This document shows, piece after piece, positions 1 through 8,321 of a stretch of DNA of 43,204 nucleotides. Both the position numbers and the translations under genes were made by a program. Numbering within the stretch: position 1 is the first letter of the stretch; every line of letters starts with the position of its first letter. Where the stretch lies: assembly GCA_964549495.1 (NCBI GenBank), contig CAZJWJ010000037.1:1-43204 (forward strand), in the 5' to 3' direction. The notes beneath the pieces were generated by a model. It was not told where the DNA came from and did not search any database. It saw only the letters and a program-made list of their open reading frames with translations. This stretch comes from JACKBJ01 sp964549495. Lineage in GTDB: Bacteria > Chloroflexota > Anaerolineae > Epilineales > Epilineaceae.

Positions 1-48
1 GTCGGCGGACGCGTGCAGCGCAGCGTCGAGGGCAGCGTCTTCTACTAG
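1..48 (+). CDS. 3' end of an unidentified upstream gene
   Basis: An open frame runs in from the left edge and ends at a TAG at 46-48, leaving 15 residues (ending ...SVEGSVFY). It lies 33 bases before hutI on the same strand, so the two may be co-transcribed. The remaining peptide is too short to assign; a histidine-degradation gene would be plausible next to hutI, but nothing in the sequence shows it. Confidence 0.4.
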   Translation, partial: VGGRVQRSVEGSVFY

Positions 49-81
49 GGCTCGGTAAGGATGGAGGTGTGACCTATCGAA

Positions 82-1353
82 GTGCTGAAGGACGTCGAGA
101 TCTGGATCGAGAACGCCAACCTGGCCACCATGGCCGGGGGGACAGGGCCGCTGGCCGGCAGCCGGCAGGGCGATATTGGCCGGGTGGAGGACGGGGTGGT
201 GGCCGTCGGAGACGGGCGGATTCTGGCCATCGGTCCTCGGCGCGAATTGCAGGCGGCGCTATCCGAGGAGCCGGGCCAGCGCCTGGACGCCGGCGGCCGG
301 CTGGTCCTGCCCGGCTTCGTCGACGCCCACACCCACCCGATCTGGGCCGGCAGCCGCGCCGCGGAGTTCGAGCAGCGCATCGCCGGTGCCAGCTACGTCG
401 AGATCATGGAGGCCGGCGGCGGCATCGCCAGCACCGTGCGCGCCACGCGCGAGGCCGGTGACGAGGTCCTGCTGGCCGACCTCTTGGCGCGATTGGATCG
501 GCTGATGGCCGAGGGCGTCACCACCGTCGAGGCCAAGACCGGCTACGGCCTGTCGACGGCCGAGGAGCTGCGCCATCTGCGCATCCTGGCCCGGGCCGAG
601 AAGCGCCATCCGGTGCACATCGTGCCCACCTTCCTGGGCGCTCACGCCGTCCCGCCCGAATACCGCGGGCGCCAGTCGGACTACGTCGAGTTGGTCATCG
701 AGGAGATGCTGCCGGCCGTGGCCGAAGCCTGGCCGGGCGTCTTCTGCGACGTCTTCTGCGACGAGGGGGCCTTCACCTTGGCCGAGACCCGGCGCATCCT
801 CGAACGCGCCCGCAATCTGGGCATGCCGCTGAAGGTGCACAGCGACGAGTTCGTCAACCTGGGCTGCACGGCCATGGCGGCCGAATTCGGCGCGCGCAGC
901 GCCGACCACCTGGTGGCCGCCGGCAGCCAGGACATCCAGGCCATGGCCGATGCCGGCAGCATCGCGGTGCTCTTGCCCGGCACCACCTTCGGCCTGGGCT
1001 CCAGCCACTACGCGCCGGCGCGCGAGATGGTCGCGCGCGGGCTGCCGGTGGCTTTGGGCACCGACCTCAACCCGGGCACCTGCCCCTCGGAGAGCATGCC
1101 CTTGATGCTGGCCATCGCCGCGCGTTACCTGCGCCTCACCCCGGCCGAGGGCCTGGTGGCGGCCACGCGCAACGCGGCCGAGAGCTGCGGGCGGGGGGAG
1201 CGCGCCGGGCGCCTGGCACCTGGATGGCCGGCCGACCTGATCCTGATCGACAGCGGCGACTACCGCGATCTGGCCTATCGCTTCGGAAGCCGCCAGATCG
1301 ACGGTGTCATGATCGATGGGCGCTGGACGATCGCGCCCGGGGCGGCCGGCTAG
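82..1353 (+). CDS. hutI: Imidazolonepropionase
   Basis: Cytoplasmic amidohydrolase that hydrolyses 4-imidazolone-5-propanoate to N-formimidoyl-L-glutamate, the third step of histidine degradation. The 423-residue length is normal for the family. Visible motifs are the metal-binding HTH at residues 83-85 (DAHTHPIWAGSR), the KTGYGLST stretch, PTFLGAHAVPPEY near residue 187, the KVHSDEF segment, and GTDLNPGTCPSES near 326 with the catalytic Asp. The GTG at 82 is the earliest usable start, because an in-frame stop lies at 70-72. A GGAGG at 63-67 is rather far upstream. No other hut gene is visible. The stop codon overlaps the stop of a small convergent gene in the palindrome GCTAGC. Confidence 0.95.
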   Translation: MLKDVEIWIENANLATMAGGTGPLAGSRQGDIGRVEDGVVAVGDGRILAIGPRRELQAALSEEPGQRLDAGGRLVLPGFVDAHTHPIWAGSRAAEFEQRIAGASYVEIMEAGGGIASTVRATREAGDEVLLADLLARLDRLMAEGVTTVEAKTGYGLSTAEELRHLRILARAEKRHPVHIVPTFLGAHAVPPEYRGRQSDYVELVIEEMLPAVAEAWPGVFCDVFCDEGAFTLAETRRILERARNLGMPLKVHSDEFVNLGCTAMAAEFGARSADHLVAAGSQDIQAMADAGSIAVLLPGTTFGLGSSHYAPAREMVARGLPVALGTDLNPGTCPSESMPLMLAIAARYLRLTPAEGLVAATRNAAESCGRGERAGRLAPGWPADLILIDSGDYRDLAYRFGSRQIDGVMIDGRWTIAPGAAG

Positions 1354-1472
1354 CTGAACATCAAGTAGGCAAAGCTGCTGACGACCATGCTGATCGAGAT
1401 CAGGATGCCCAGCACGATCATGATCTTCTCGCTGCGACTTCGCCTTCGGGAACGGCTGCGCTTTCGGGCCAT
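1350..1472 (-). CDS. Small Arg/Ser-rich single-pass membrane protein (40 aa)
   Basis: A 40-residue frame. The N-terminus is strongly basic and Arg/Ser-rich (MARKRSRSRRRSRSEK), followed by one hydrophobic helix of about 23 residues (IMIVLGILISISMVVSSFAY), giving a predicted N-in single-pass membrane peptide. An AGGAGAGAG ribosome-binding site lies just before the ATG. A consensus TATAAT preceded by TGC (extended -10) sits about 35 bases upstream at 1508-1513. The arrangement of promoter, ribosome-binding site, start, basic N-terminus and membrane helix argues for a real gene. Its stop overlaps hutI's stop tail to tail. The function is unknown; roles in membrane complex assembly or stress are only guesses. 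Confidence 0.62.
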   Translation of the reverse strand: MARKRSRSRRRSRSEKIMIVLGILISISMVVSSFAYLMFS

Positions 1473-1507
1473 GACTCTCTCCTGGATGCTCGGCGCTTGA
1501 CCCGCCG

Positions 1508-1513
1508 ATTATA
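1508..1513 (-). promoter_or_regulatory. Extended -10 promoter of the 40-aa gene
   Basis: On the minus strand the sequence reads TGC followed by TATAAT, a full extended -10 match. No good -35 box is seen 16-18 bases further upstream, which is usual for extended -10 promoters. Transcription would start near 1500, leaving a leader of about 28 bases with a clear AGGAGAGAG site before the ATG at 1472. Confidence 0.55.
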
Positions 1514-1578
1514 GCAGAGGCCGGGTGGGGGTCGCCGCGCCCGCGGATGACGTGGTGATTGCCTGGAGAAACCGGAGA

Positions 1579-2757
1579 TCAGGGCTTGTCGAGGCGATCG
1601 GCGGGTCGCGCCGGCACCGGCGATGCGCCGGCCGGCGCGCCGCCCGGTCCGAACGCCCCCTCCGCTCCGAGACCATCGTCCCCGCGGTTCTCCAGCAGGC
1701 CCTCGGCCGGCAGCGCGCCCGGGTCGACCAGCGGACCGGGTAGCGGCGCGCCCTCGGCCGAATCGGGCATGCTCTCCAGAGGTGGCGCCGGCCAGTCCAG
1801 GTCTTCGGGCAAGGCCGGCTGGACCTCGCTGCCCTCGCCGGGCCGTAGGACGGGTTGGTTGGGGTCGAACTGGCCGGGGTACTCGGAGTCGGGGGCCGGC
1901 CACTGGCCCGCCTGGCCCGCCTCCGCGCTGCGCCAAGCGCTGAATCCGACCAGGCCGGCCAAGATGGCCGCCAGGCCGACGAATTCCAGTACCACCCGCG
2001 GTTCCAAGCGATCGGCCAGATGCTGCTGGGTGATGCCGGTGAGGGTGTAGAAGAGCAGCATCAAGAGCGCGCCGCCGTGCAGCGCGCGCAGGCCCATGGC
2101 GTTGAGCGGCCAGGAAACTTGGCCGACGACCAGCGCGATGATGCCGGCGTACATCCAGTCACTGGCCAACTGCTCCTCGGTGCGTCGCAAGAGCTCGATC
2201 GCCAGCGGAAAGGTGATCAGGATGATGGCCGTCGAGGAGATCAGGCTGCGTTCCTGCAGGCCATAGATGCTGGTGTAGAGGGCCATCGCCGCGCCGTAGG
2301 TGGCGATGTTCAGCCCCAAGCGCGCCAGGCGATAATGCGGTTGATCCAGATCGACCGTACCGCATTCGGCCACCACCACCATGGCCAAGAGGGCGCTGAG
2401 CGACAGCAGGGTACCGGCCCAGCCGGCCGTGTTCTCGAACTGCCTCGGCAGCGAGCTCACCGCGGCCAGCGTGACCAGGCTGGGCAGCACCCAGAAGCTC
2501 AGCGAGAAGCGCAAATCGAGCTGTTCGCGGCCCGAGATGTTGCGCACCAGGGTGTCCATGCCGGCCGAGGTGAGCAGGATGAGGCAGAGGGCCACCAGCC
2601 AGCGGGCCGAGAAGACGATGCTCAGCGGCGTATCGAGCACCTGGAACTCGAGCGCGCGGGTGGGAAAGCTGCCCAGGGAGAGCAGGGCAACCCCGGTCAT
2701 CACCAGGCTGATCAGGGCGACGATGTCGTCGCCCGGAAGGGCTCGATCGCGGGTCAT
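1579..2757 (-). CDS. Polytopic membrane protein, DUF5656-like
   Basis: A 392-residue protein with about nine hydrophobic helices in residues 8-290 (for example SLSFWVLPSLVTLAAVSSL and AGIIALVVGQVSWPL). A long soluble tail of about 100 residues follows, rich in Pro, Gly, Ala, Glu and Asp and low in hydrophobics, so probably disordered. The general look resembles the DUF5656 membrane family known from Chloroflexota; this is recollection rather than a search result. The chosen ATG follows directly on the first charged residues (MTRDRAL) before the first helix. The frame is open further upstream, but that part lacks membrane or domain character. No strong ribosome-binding site is visible. The function is unknown. 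Confidence 0.7.
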   Translation of the reverse strand: MTRDRALPGDDIVALISLVMTGVALLSLGSFPTRALEFQVLDTPLSIVFSARWLVALCLILLTSAGMDTLVRNISGREQLDLRFSLSFWVLPSLVTLAAVSSLPRQFENTAGWAGTLLSLSALLAMVVVAECGTVDLDQPHYRLARLGLNIATYGAAMALYTSIYGLQERSLISSTAIILITFPLAIELLRRTEEQLASDWMYAGIIALVVGQVSWPLNAMGLRALHGGALLMLLFYTLTGITQQHLADRLEPRVVLEFVGLAAILAGLVGFSAWRSAEAGQAGQWPAPDSEYPGQFDPNQPVLRPGEGSEVQPALPEDLDWPAPPLESMPDSAEGAPLPGPLVDPGALPAEGLLENRGDDGLGAEGAFGPGGAPAGASPVPARPADRLDKP

Positions 2758-2875
2758 GGGCGCCAATGGTAGGGCGCTGCCGGCGGGGCGACAAGACCAG
2801 CGGGGCGGAACCGGACATGATTCGAGAAGCGGGCGCCGACGACGTGCTCGACGTGGAGATCGCTTCCGAGCGAGC

Positions 2876-3535
2876 TCAGGATGCCGGCTCTCGAGCTTCC
2901 GGATGCTCCGGCAGGTGTTCGCGCCAGTCGGGGATCTGCAGCGCGAAGGGCTCGTCGGCCCGGCAGTAGAAGGGCCCGCCCATGCGCGCCACCGCGTCCA
3001 GGCCGGCCTGGTCGACCTTGAAGTCGGACACCAGATCCGAACGGACATGCCAGCGCAGCACCTGGCCCACGAAAAGGGTGCTGACCCGCGGCGCCTCGCC
3101 CAGGTCCAGGGCGTGCAACACGCGGCATTCGATCTGCAGCGGCGAGGCGGCGATGCGCGGCGGGCGCACGACCTCGCTGGCCAAGGTCTCGAGCTCGAGC
3201 AGTGCCAACTCGTCCACGTCGGGCGGGAAGGCCGCCGCGCTCACGTTCATCTTCTCGAGCAGCGGCCGGCTGACCAAGTTGACCACGAACTCGCCGCTGG
3301 CGGCGATGTTGGCGCGGGTGTCCTTGGGCCGGTCGGCGCGGCTGCCGACGCTGATGGCCAGGGCCGGCAGGTAGCTGTGACAGCCCATGAAGTAGCTGAA
3401 GGGCGCCAGGTTGGCCCGGCCCTCGGCGTCCACGCTGGTGGTCCAGGCGATGGGCCGGGGCACGATGCTGCCGATGGAGAGCTTGTGGCGCTCGGCCGGC
3501 TCCATCGTTTCCGGATCGAAGCTGGTGAATCCCAC
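2876..3535 (-). CDS. Flavin reductase-like (FMN-binding split barrel) protein
   Basis: About 219 residues of the flavin reductase-like domain family: a conserved start FDPETMEPAERHKL, then PRPIAWTTSVDAEGRANLAPFS with the flavin-binding PRPIAW and N-LAPFS motifs, and a GEFVVNLVS motif further on. Members bind FMN and reduce flavin or act on small substrates; the exact reaction cannot be read. The GTG at 3535 has a GAGGAG eight bases upstream and matches where the family usually begins. An ATG at 3565 in the same frame would add ten residues (MPNHKRGVES) but has its purine-rich site only about two bases away. It lies 59 bases downstream of the decarboxylase gene on the same strand, probably in one transcript. 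Confidence 0.85.
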   Translation of the reverse strand: MGFTSFDPETMEPAERHKLSIGSIVPRPIAWTTSVDAEGRANLAPFSYFMGCHSYLPALAISVGSRADRPKDTRANIAASGEFVVNLVSRPLLEKMNVSAAAFPPDVDELALLELETLASEVVRPPRIAASPLQIECRVLHALDLGEAPRVSTLFVGQVLRWHVRSDLVSDFKVDQAGLDAVARMGGPFYCRADEPFALQIPDWREHLPEHPEAREPAS

Positions 3536-3594
3536 GGACTCGACTCCTCGCTTGTGGTTGGGCATCTTCCTGCTCGATGAGCCCTCGGCGGGCT

Positions 3595-4596
3595 TCAGGA
3601 GGCGGCCGGCGGCGACTCGGGTAGCAATCGGGCCGGGCCGGCCGGTCGGTTGTGGAGCACCTGCTCGACCACGTCCATGGCTTCCAGCTCGGTCTGCAGG
3701 GCGTCGGCGTGCCGGCCCTCGCAGAGCAGGTGCAGGTTGGGGCCGGCGTCCAGACTGAAGTAGACCGGCAGTCCCTCCTGGCGCCAGGTCCGCACCGCGC
3801 GCATCAAGACCAAGGTCTCCGGCTCCCAGTAGAGCGCCGCCGGCCGGCCGGTCATCGCGATGGCGTGCAGGGCCAGCGCCTCGGCTTCGACGGCCGGGCC
3901 GAAACGCGCCATGTCGCGATCCAGCAAGGCCCGGTGCACCCGCTGGTAGTCCTGGTGGATGCGCTCCATCCGCGCACCGAAGAAGGGGCTGGCCGTGGCG
4001 GCATCGTGACCGCCGGTCGATCCCAGCTGCTTGTGCCGGCGGCTGACGATGGCGACCAGGTCGCGCAGGTCCCAATGCTCCGGCGGCGCGACCGACTCGG
4101 CATAGGAATCGGCATCGCTGGCGCCGGCCTGCCAGGCCACGAAGCCGCCGGGCACCGAGCGGGCCGCCGAGCCGGATCCGCGACGCGCCAAGGCCGACAG
4201 CTCGCGCTCGCTGGGCTCGAGCCCGGCGGCCGCGGAAGCGGCCAGGCTCAAGGCCGCGAAGGCCGAGGCCGAGCTGGCGATGCCGGTGCCCATCGGAAAG
4301 CTGTTCTGCGAGCTGATGCTGGCGCGGGTCTGGATGCCGGCCCGCTGGCGAACCAGGTCGAGCTGCGCGCTGACCCGGCTCAGGGCCGGGCCGATATGCG
4401 CCTCGCCGTCGATGACCAGGTGGTCGGACTGCAGGCTGGGATCGAAGCGCACGCTGGTGGTGGTGTGCGCCGCGCTGAGGTTCATCGACAGGCTGTCGTT
4501 GTAGGGCAGGCGCAGATCGGGCCGCAGATTGCCCCAATACTTGATGAAGGCGATGTTGCTGTGGGCCAAGGCGGTGGCCTCGGCGGGCCTGGCCAT
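3595..4596 (-). CDS. Mevalonate (di)phosphate decarboxylase homologue
   Basis: GHMP-superfamily decarboxylase of 333 residues that removes CO2 from a phosphorylated mevalonate with ATP. Motifs are NIAFIKYWGN (14-23), the ATP loop NSFPMGTGIASSAS (98-111), SGSAARSVPGG with Arg146, and DAGPN with the catalytic Asp283. The second Lys of the usual KYWGK is Asn here, and the usual STxGM segment reads STGGH (183-187). In Chloroflexota and haloarchaea some homologues act on mevalonate 5-phosphate, making isopentenyl phosphate. The isopentenyl phosphate kinase gene divergent from it supports that activity, but diphosphomevalonate decarboxylase is not excluded. The ATG at 4596 has a GAGG about ten bases upstream. 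Confidence 0.88.
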   Translation of the reverse strand: MARPAEATALAHSNIAFIKYWGNLRPDLRLPYNDSLSMNLSAAHTTTSVRFDPSLQSDHLVIDGEAHIGPALSRVSAQLDLVRQRAGIQTRASISSQNSFPMGTGIASSASAFAALSLAASAAAGLEPSERELSALARRGSGSAARSVPGGFVAWQAGASDADSYAESVAPPEHWDLRDLVAIVSRRHKQLGSTGGHDAATASPFFGARMERIHQDYQRVHRALLDRDMARFGPAVEAEALALHAIAMTGRPAALYWEPETLVLMRAVRTWRQEGLPVYFSLDAGPNLHLLCEGRHADALQTELEAMDVVEQVLHNRPAGPARLLPESPPAAS

Positions 4597-4625
4597 AGGG
4601 GCGATCCTCGGGGGGATGGTCGACG

Positions 4626-4644
4626 GGGCTCGCATCTCGAGCCC
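4626..4644 (-). other. Perfect GC-rich hairpin in the decarboxylase leader
   Basis: GGGCTCG and CGAGCCC form a 7-bp stem around a CATCT loop. A second short hairpin (GGGAG ... CTCCC, 4659-4674) lies next to it. Both fall between the proposed minus-strand start of transcription near 4678 and the decarboxylase ATG at 4596. No T-tract follows, so it does not look like a terminator. A structured leader is possible. Confidence 0.3.
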
Positions 4645-4684
4645 GGATGGTCGGATCCGGGAGATCCGGCTCCCGACCGCAGGG

Positions 4685-4714
4685 ATTCTAGTGCAGGGCC
4701 GCGGCCAGCTCCAA
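4685..4714 (-). promoter_or_regulatory. Promoter of the decarboxylase / flavin reductase pair
   Basis: Read on the minus strand, TTGGAG and TAGAAT are separated by 18 bases. The -10 box is one mismatch from consensus and the -35 box is moderate. Transcription would begin near 4678 and give a leader of about 80 bases. Confidence 0.42.
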
Positions 4715-4779
4715 GGCCTCGCACCGCCCGGACCGGCGCGTATGGCGAGGCCAGGTGCTACGGATCCGCGCGCGCCTGG

Positions 4780-4787
4780 TATACAAT
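4780..4787 (+). promoter_or_regulatory. Extended -10 element directly before the IPK gene
   Basis: TGGTATACAAT contains an extended -10 (TGG followed by TATACA) or an overlapping TACAAT. Only 8-10 bases separate it from the ATG at 4796, so the transcript would begin at or within a few bases of the start codon (leaderless or nearly so). No -35 consensus and no Shine-Dalgarno sequence is visible. Confidence 0.45.
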
Positions 4788-4795
4788 CGTCGGTC

Positions 4796-5614
4796 ATGTC
4801 CAGCATGCGACGCGAAGGCCTGGTCTTCCTGAAGCTCGGCGGGGCCCTGCTCACCGACAAGGCTGGCCGCGAGGCCCTGCGCCCCAGCCATCTGCAGCGT
4901 CTCTGCGACGAGCTGGCCGAATGGCCCGGCGCCCGCGATGGCCGGCTGGTCCTGGCCCATGGCAGCGGCTCCTTTGCCCACCCGGCGGCCACCGAGAGCG
5001 GCTTCATGCAGCGGCCGGACGACGCCCTGGCCCTGGCCCGTGTGGCCGCCGCCGCGGCGCGGCTGGACCGCTTCGTCATCGCCGCCCTGCTCGAGCGCGA
5101 GCTGGCGGCCCTGCCCTTGCCCGGTAGCCTCTTGGCGCGCTGTCGGGCCGGCCGGGTCGAGTCGGTGCGCGCCGATCTGGTCACCACGGCCTTGGACTCC
5201 GGCCTCCTGCCCGTGCTCTACGGCGACGCGGCGCCGGATGCCCTGCAGGGCGGCTGCATCGCCAGCACCGAGCCCCTGCTGATGGCCCTGGCCCGGAAGC
5301 TGCGGCCGGCCCGCGTCATCCTGGCCACCGACGTCGACGGGGTCTACGACCGCGATCCCAAGGCCGGCGGCGCGAGGCGGCTGGAGCGCATCGAGCTGGG
5401 CCGGCGCGAGGAGATCCTCGATCGGGTCCGGACCGACGTTGACCGGGCCCGCGACGTCAGCGGCGGCATGGCCAGCAAGCTGGCCTCCATGCTCGACCTG
5501 GTGGCCGAGCAGCCGGAGCTGGAGGTGCGCATCCTCTCGGGCTTGCGCCCGGGAGCCTTGATCGCCGCCCTGCGCGACGATCCGGCGGCCGGGGGCACGC
5601 GCATCCTGGCCTGA
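4796..5614 (+). CDS. Isopentenyl phosphate kinase
   Basis: Amino-acid-kinase-fold enzyme of 272 residues that phosphorylates isopentenyl phosphate to isopentenyl diphosphate with ATP. Seen are KLGGALLTDK (13-22), HGSGSFAHPAA (55-65) with the His at 62 that marks isopentenyl phosphate kinases, the ATDVDGVYDRDPK segment and the C-terminal DVSGGMASKL. The chosen ATG gives the family's normal N-terminus; a second ATG three codons later would serve equally. The frame is open further upstream, but that part is not conserved in appearance. Divergent from the decarboxylase gene and convergent with the mevalonate kinase gene, it completes an archaeal-type alternative mevalonate route. Confidence 0.9.
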   Translation: MSSMRREGLVFLKLGGALLTDKAGREALRPSHLQRLCDELAEWPGARDGRLVLAHGSGSFAHPAATESGFMQRPDDALALARVAAAAARLDRFVIAALLERELAALPLPGSLLARCRAGRVESVRADLVTTALDSGLLPVLYGDAAPDALQGGCIASTEPLLMALARKLRPARVILATDVDGVYDRDPKAGGARRLERIELGRREEILDRVRTDVDRARDVSGGMASKLASMLDLVAEQPELEVRILSGLRPGALIAALRDDPAAGGTRILA

Positions 5615-5653
5615 GCGCCGCTCTCGATGTCCTCGCCGGCTGGAGGGGCGTCG

Positions 5654-6697
<1,044 letters not shown>

Positions 6698-6831
6698 CGG
6701 GGCGTGCCGATCCTCGGGGCTCGTGCCCGGTCGCGTCGCCTTGCTGGCCGGCCGCTCCGGCGGGCTCGCCGAGCAGGCAGCCCGGCGATCGCGACCCCGG
6801 GCGTGAATACGGGAAAACCAATGAGCTTCAG

Positions 6832-6859
6832 AGTATACCGGGATCCATCGGGCCCGCAA
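6832..6859 (-). promoter_or_regulatory. Promoter of the mevalonate kinase gene
   Basis: On the minus strand TTGCGG and TATACT are spaced by 16 bases. Transcription would begin near 6825, giving a GC-rich leader of about 128 bases. It is arranged back to back with the cysteine desulfurase promoter. Confidence 0.42.
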
Positions 6860-6885
6860 GGCTGGCGCGGGGCTGTCGGCTGTCC

Positions 6886-6891
6886 TACAAT
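6886..6891 (+). promoter_or_regulatory. -10 element directly before the cysteine desulfurase gene
   Basis: TACAAT lies seven bases before the ATG at 6899, in a setting (TACAATCG, then the start codon) almost identical to that before the IPK gene at 4782. A start of transcription at the usual distance would fall on or next to the ATG. No Shine-Dalgarno sequence fits between. Confidence 0.42.
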
Positions 6892-6898
6892 CGAGCCC

Positions 6899-8176
6899 AT
6901 GAGCAGCGAAGACGCGGCCATCACGGCCGAGGGATTCCGCCTTGCGGACGAGTCCGCGCCGCGCGCCGGCCACCGAAGGCCGTCGGTCCGGCGCGGCCTG
7001 CCGGCCGAGCTCCGGCGATCGGTCTACCTGGACTGCAGCGCGACCACGCCGGTGGCGCCCGAGGTCTTCGAGGCCATGCGGCCCTATTTCTGCCAGGACT
7101 TCGCCAACGCCTCGGGCGCCTACGCCATGGGGCGCCGGGCGAGGGGGGCGCTGGAGGGCGCGCGGGCCCAGATGGCCGAGCTGCTCGGCTGCCGGCCGGC
7201 CGAGCTGGTGCTCACCTCGGGCGGCAGCGAAAGCGACAACCTGGCCCTGCGCGGCGCGGCCCATGCCGCCAAGCGGGAGGGCCGGGGGCGCCACCTGATC
7301 ACCAGCGCCATCGAGCACGAGGCCATCCTGGCCACCGGCCGCCAGCTGCAGCGTGAAGAGGGCTTCGAGCTGAGCATCCTGCCGGTGGATGGCCAGGGCC
7401 GGGTCGATCCGGACTCGGTCTTCGATGCCCTGCGCCCGGATACCGTCCTGGTCAGCCTGATGCTGGCCAACAACGAGGTCGGCAGCCTGCAGCCGGTGGC
7501 CGAGATCGGCGCCGAGCTGCGCCGCCGCGGCGTCCTCCTGCATTGCGACGCGGTGCAGGCCGCCGCCTGGTGCGATCTGAACGTCGACCGCCTCCAGGTC
7601 GATTTGATGAGCCTCTCGGCCCACAAGTTCTACGGACCCAAGGGCGTGGGCCTGCTCTACGTCCGGCAGGGCACGCCGATCGACTGCTTGCAGACCGGCG
7701 GCGGCCACGAGCAAGGCCTGCGCTCGGGCACCGAGAACGTGGCCGGCGCGGTCGGCATGGCCACCGCCTTGCGCATGGCCTGCGAGGGCCGCGAGGCGCT
7801 CTGCCAGCGCGCCGGTCGGCTGCGCCGCCGACTGGTCGCGGAGTTGACGCGACTGCCGGAGCTGCGCCTGACCGGCCATCCGGAAGGGCGCATTCCGGGC
7901 CACGCCTCCTTCTGCGTGGACGGTGTGCCGGCCGATGCGCTGCTCTTGGGCATGGACATGCACGGCATCTGCGCCTCGAGCGGCTCGGCCTGCTCGGCCG
8001 GCAAGCTGAAGCCCTCGCACGTGCTGACCGCCATGGGCATTCCCGACCATCTGGCGATCGGCGCCCTGCGCTTCTCCTTCGGGCGCTACACCAGCCGCGA
8101 AGACATCGACCACGTCCTGGCCGTGCTGCCGCCGCTGGTCGAGGGCTTGCGGCAGGTCTCCGATCCCGGTCCCTAA
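6899..8176 (+). CDS. Cysteine desulfurase, class I (IscS/NifS type)
   Basis: PLP enzyme of 425 residues that takes sulfur from cysteine for iron-sulfur clusters or other thio-cofactors. Motifs are YLDCSATTPV, TSGGSESDNLAL, the PLP-stacking His140 in SAIEHEA, Asp217 in HCDAVQ, the Schiff-base Lys243 in SAHKFYGPKGVG, and the class I Cys loop SSGSACSAGKLKPSH near residue 363. About 40 residues precede the usual family start, and no internal ATG near YLDC offers a better beginning. It stands alone: no iscU, iscR or tRNA-thiolation gene adjoins it. The next gene downstream starts the complex I operon, whose subunits hold many Fe-S clusters. Confidence 0.92.
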   Translation: MSSEDAAITAEGFRLADESAPRAGHRRPSVRRGLPAELRRSVYLDCSATTPVAPEVFEAMRPYFCQDFANASGAYAMGRRARGALEGARAQMAELLGCRPAELVLTSGGSESDNLALRGAAHAAKREGRGRHLITSAIEHEAILATGRQLQREEGFELSILPVDGQGRVDPDSVFDALRPDTVLVSLMLANNEVGSLQPVAEIGAELRRRGVLLHCDAVQAAAWCDLNVDRLQVDLMSLSAHKFYGPKGVGLLYVRQGTPIDCLQTGGGHEQGLRSGTENVAGAVGMATALRMACEGREALCQRAGRLRRRLVAELTRLPELRLTGHPEGRIPGHASFCVDGVPADALLLGMDMHGICASSGSACSAGKLKPSHVLTAMGIPDHLAIGALRFSFGRYTSREDIDHVLAVLPPLVEGLRQVSDPGP

Positions 8177-8185
8177 CGGGTTCCG

Positions 8186-8213
8186 TTGACTCACCCCGTC
8201 CGTCTCTTATAAT
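8186..8213 (+). promoter_or_regulatory. Near-consensus sigma-A promoter of the nuo locus
   Basis: TTGACT and TATAAT are 16 bases apart, the best promoter match in the window. Transcription would begin near 8220, leaving a leader of about 100 bases. That leader contains a 6-bp hairpin (CGCGGA/TCCGCG, 8286-8302) shortly before the first start codon. It begins ten bases after the desulfurase stop codon. Confidence 0.75.
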
Positions 8214-8321
8214 ACCGGGCGGCCCGGTTACCGGTCTCCCCGGCTCGATGCGCGGGGGGCGGCGGCCGGCCAGCGAACCGGAGCACGCGGAGCGCTTCCG
8301 CGCACCATGCAGGGGCAAACC

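Noticed and set aside
259..1008. Long minus-strand open frame opposite hutI
   Set aside because: It mirrors the GC-rich third positions of hutI, has no domain character and no start signal; a shadow.
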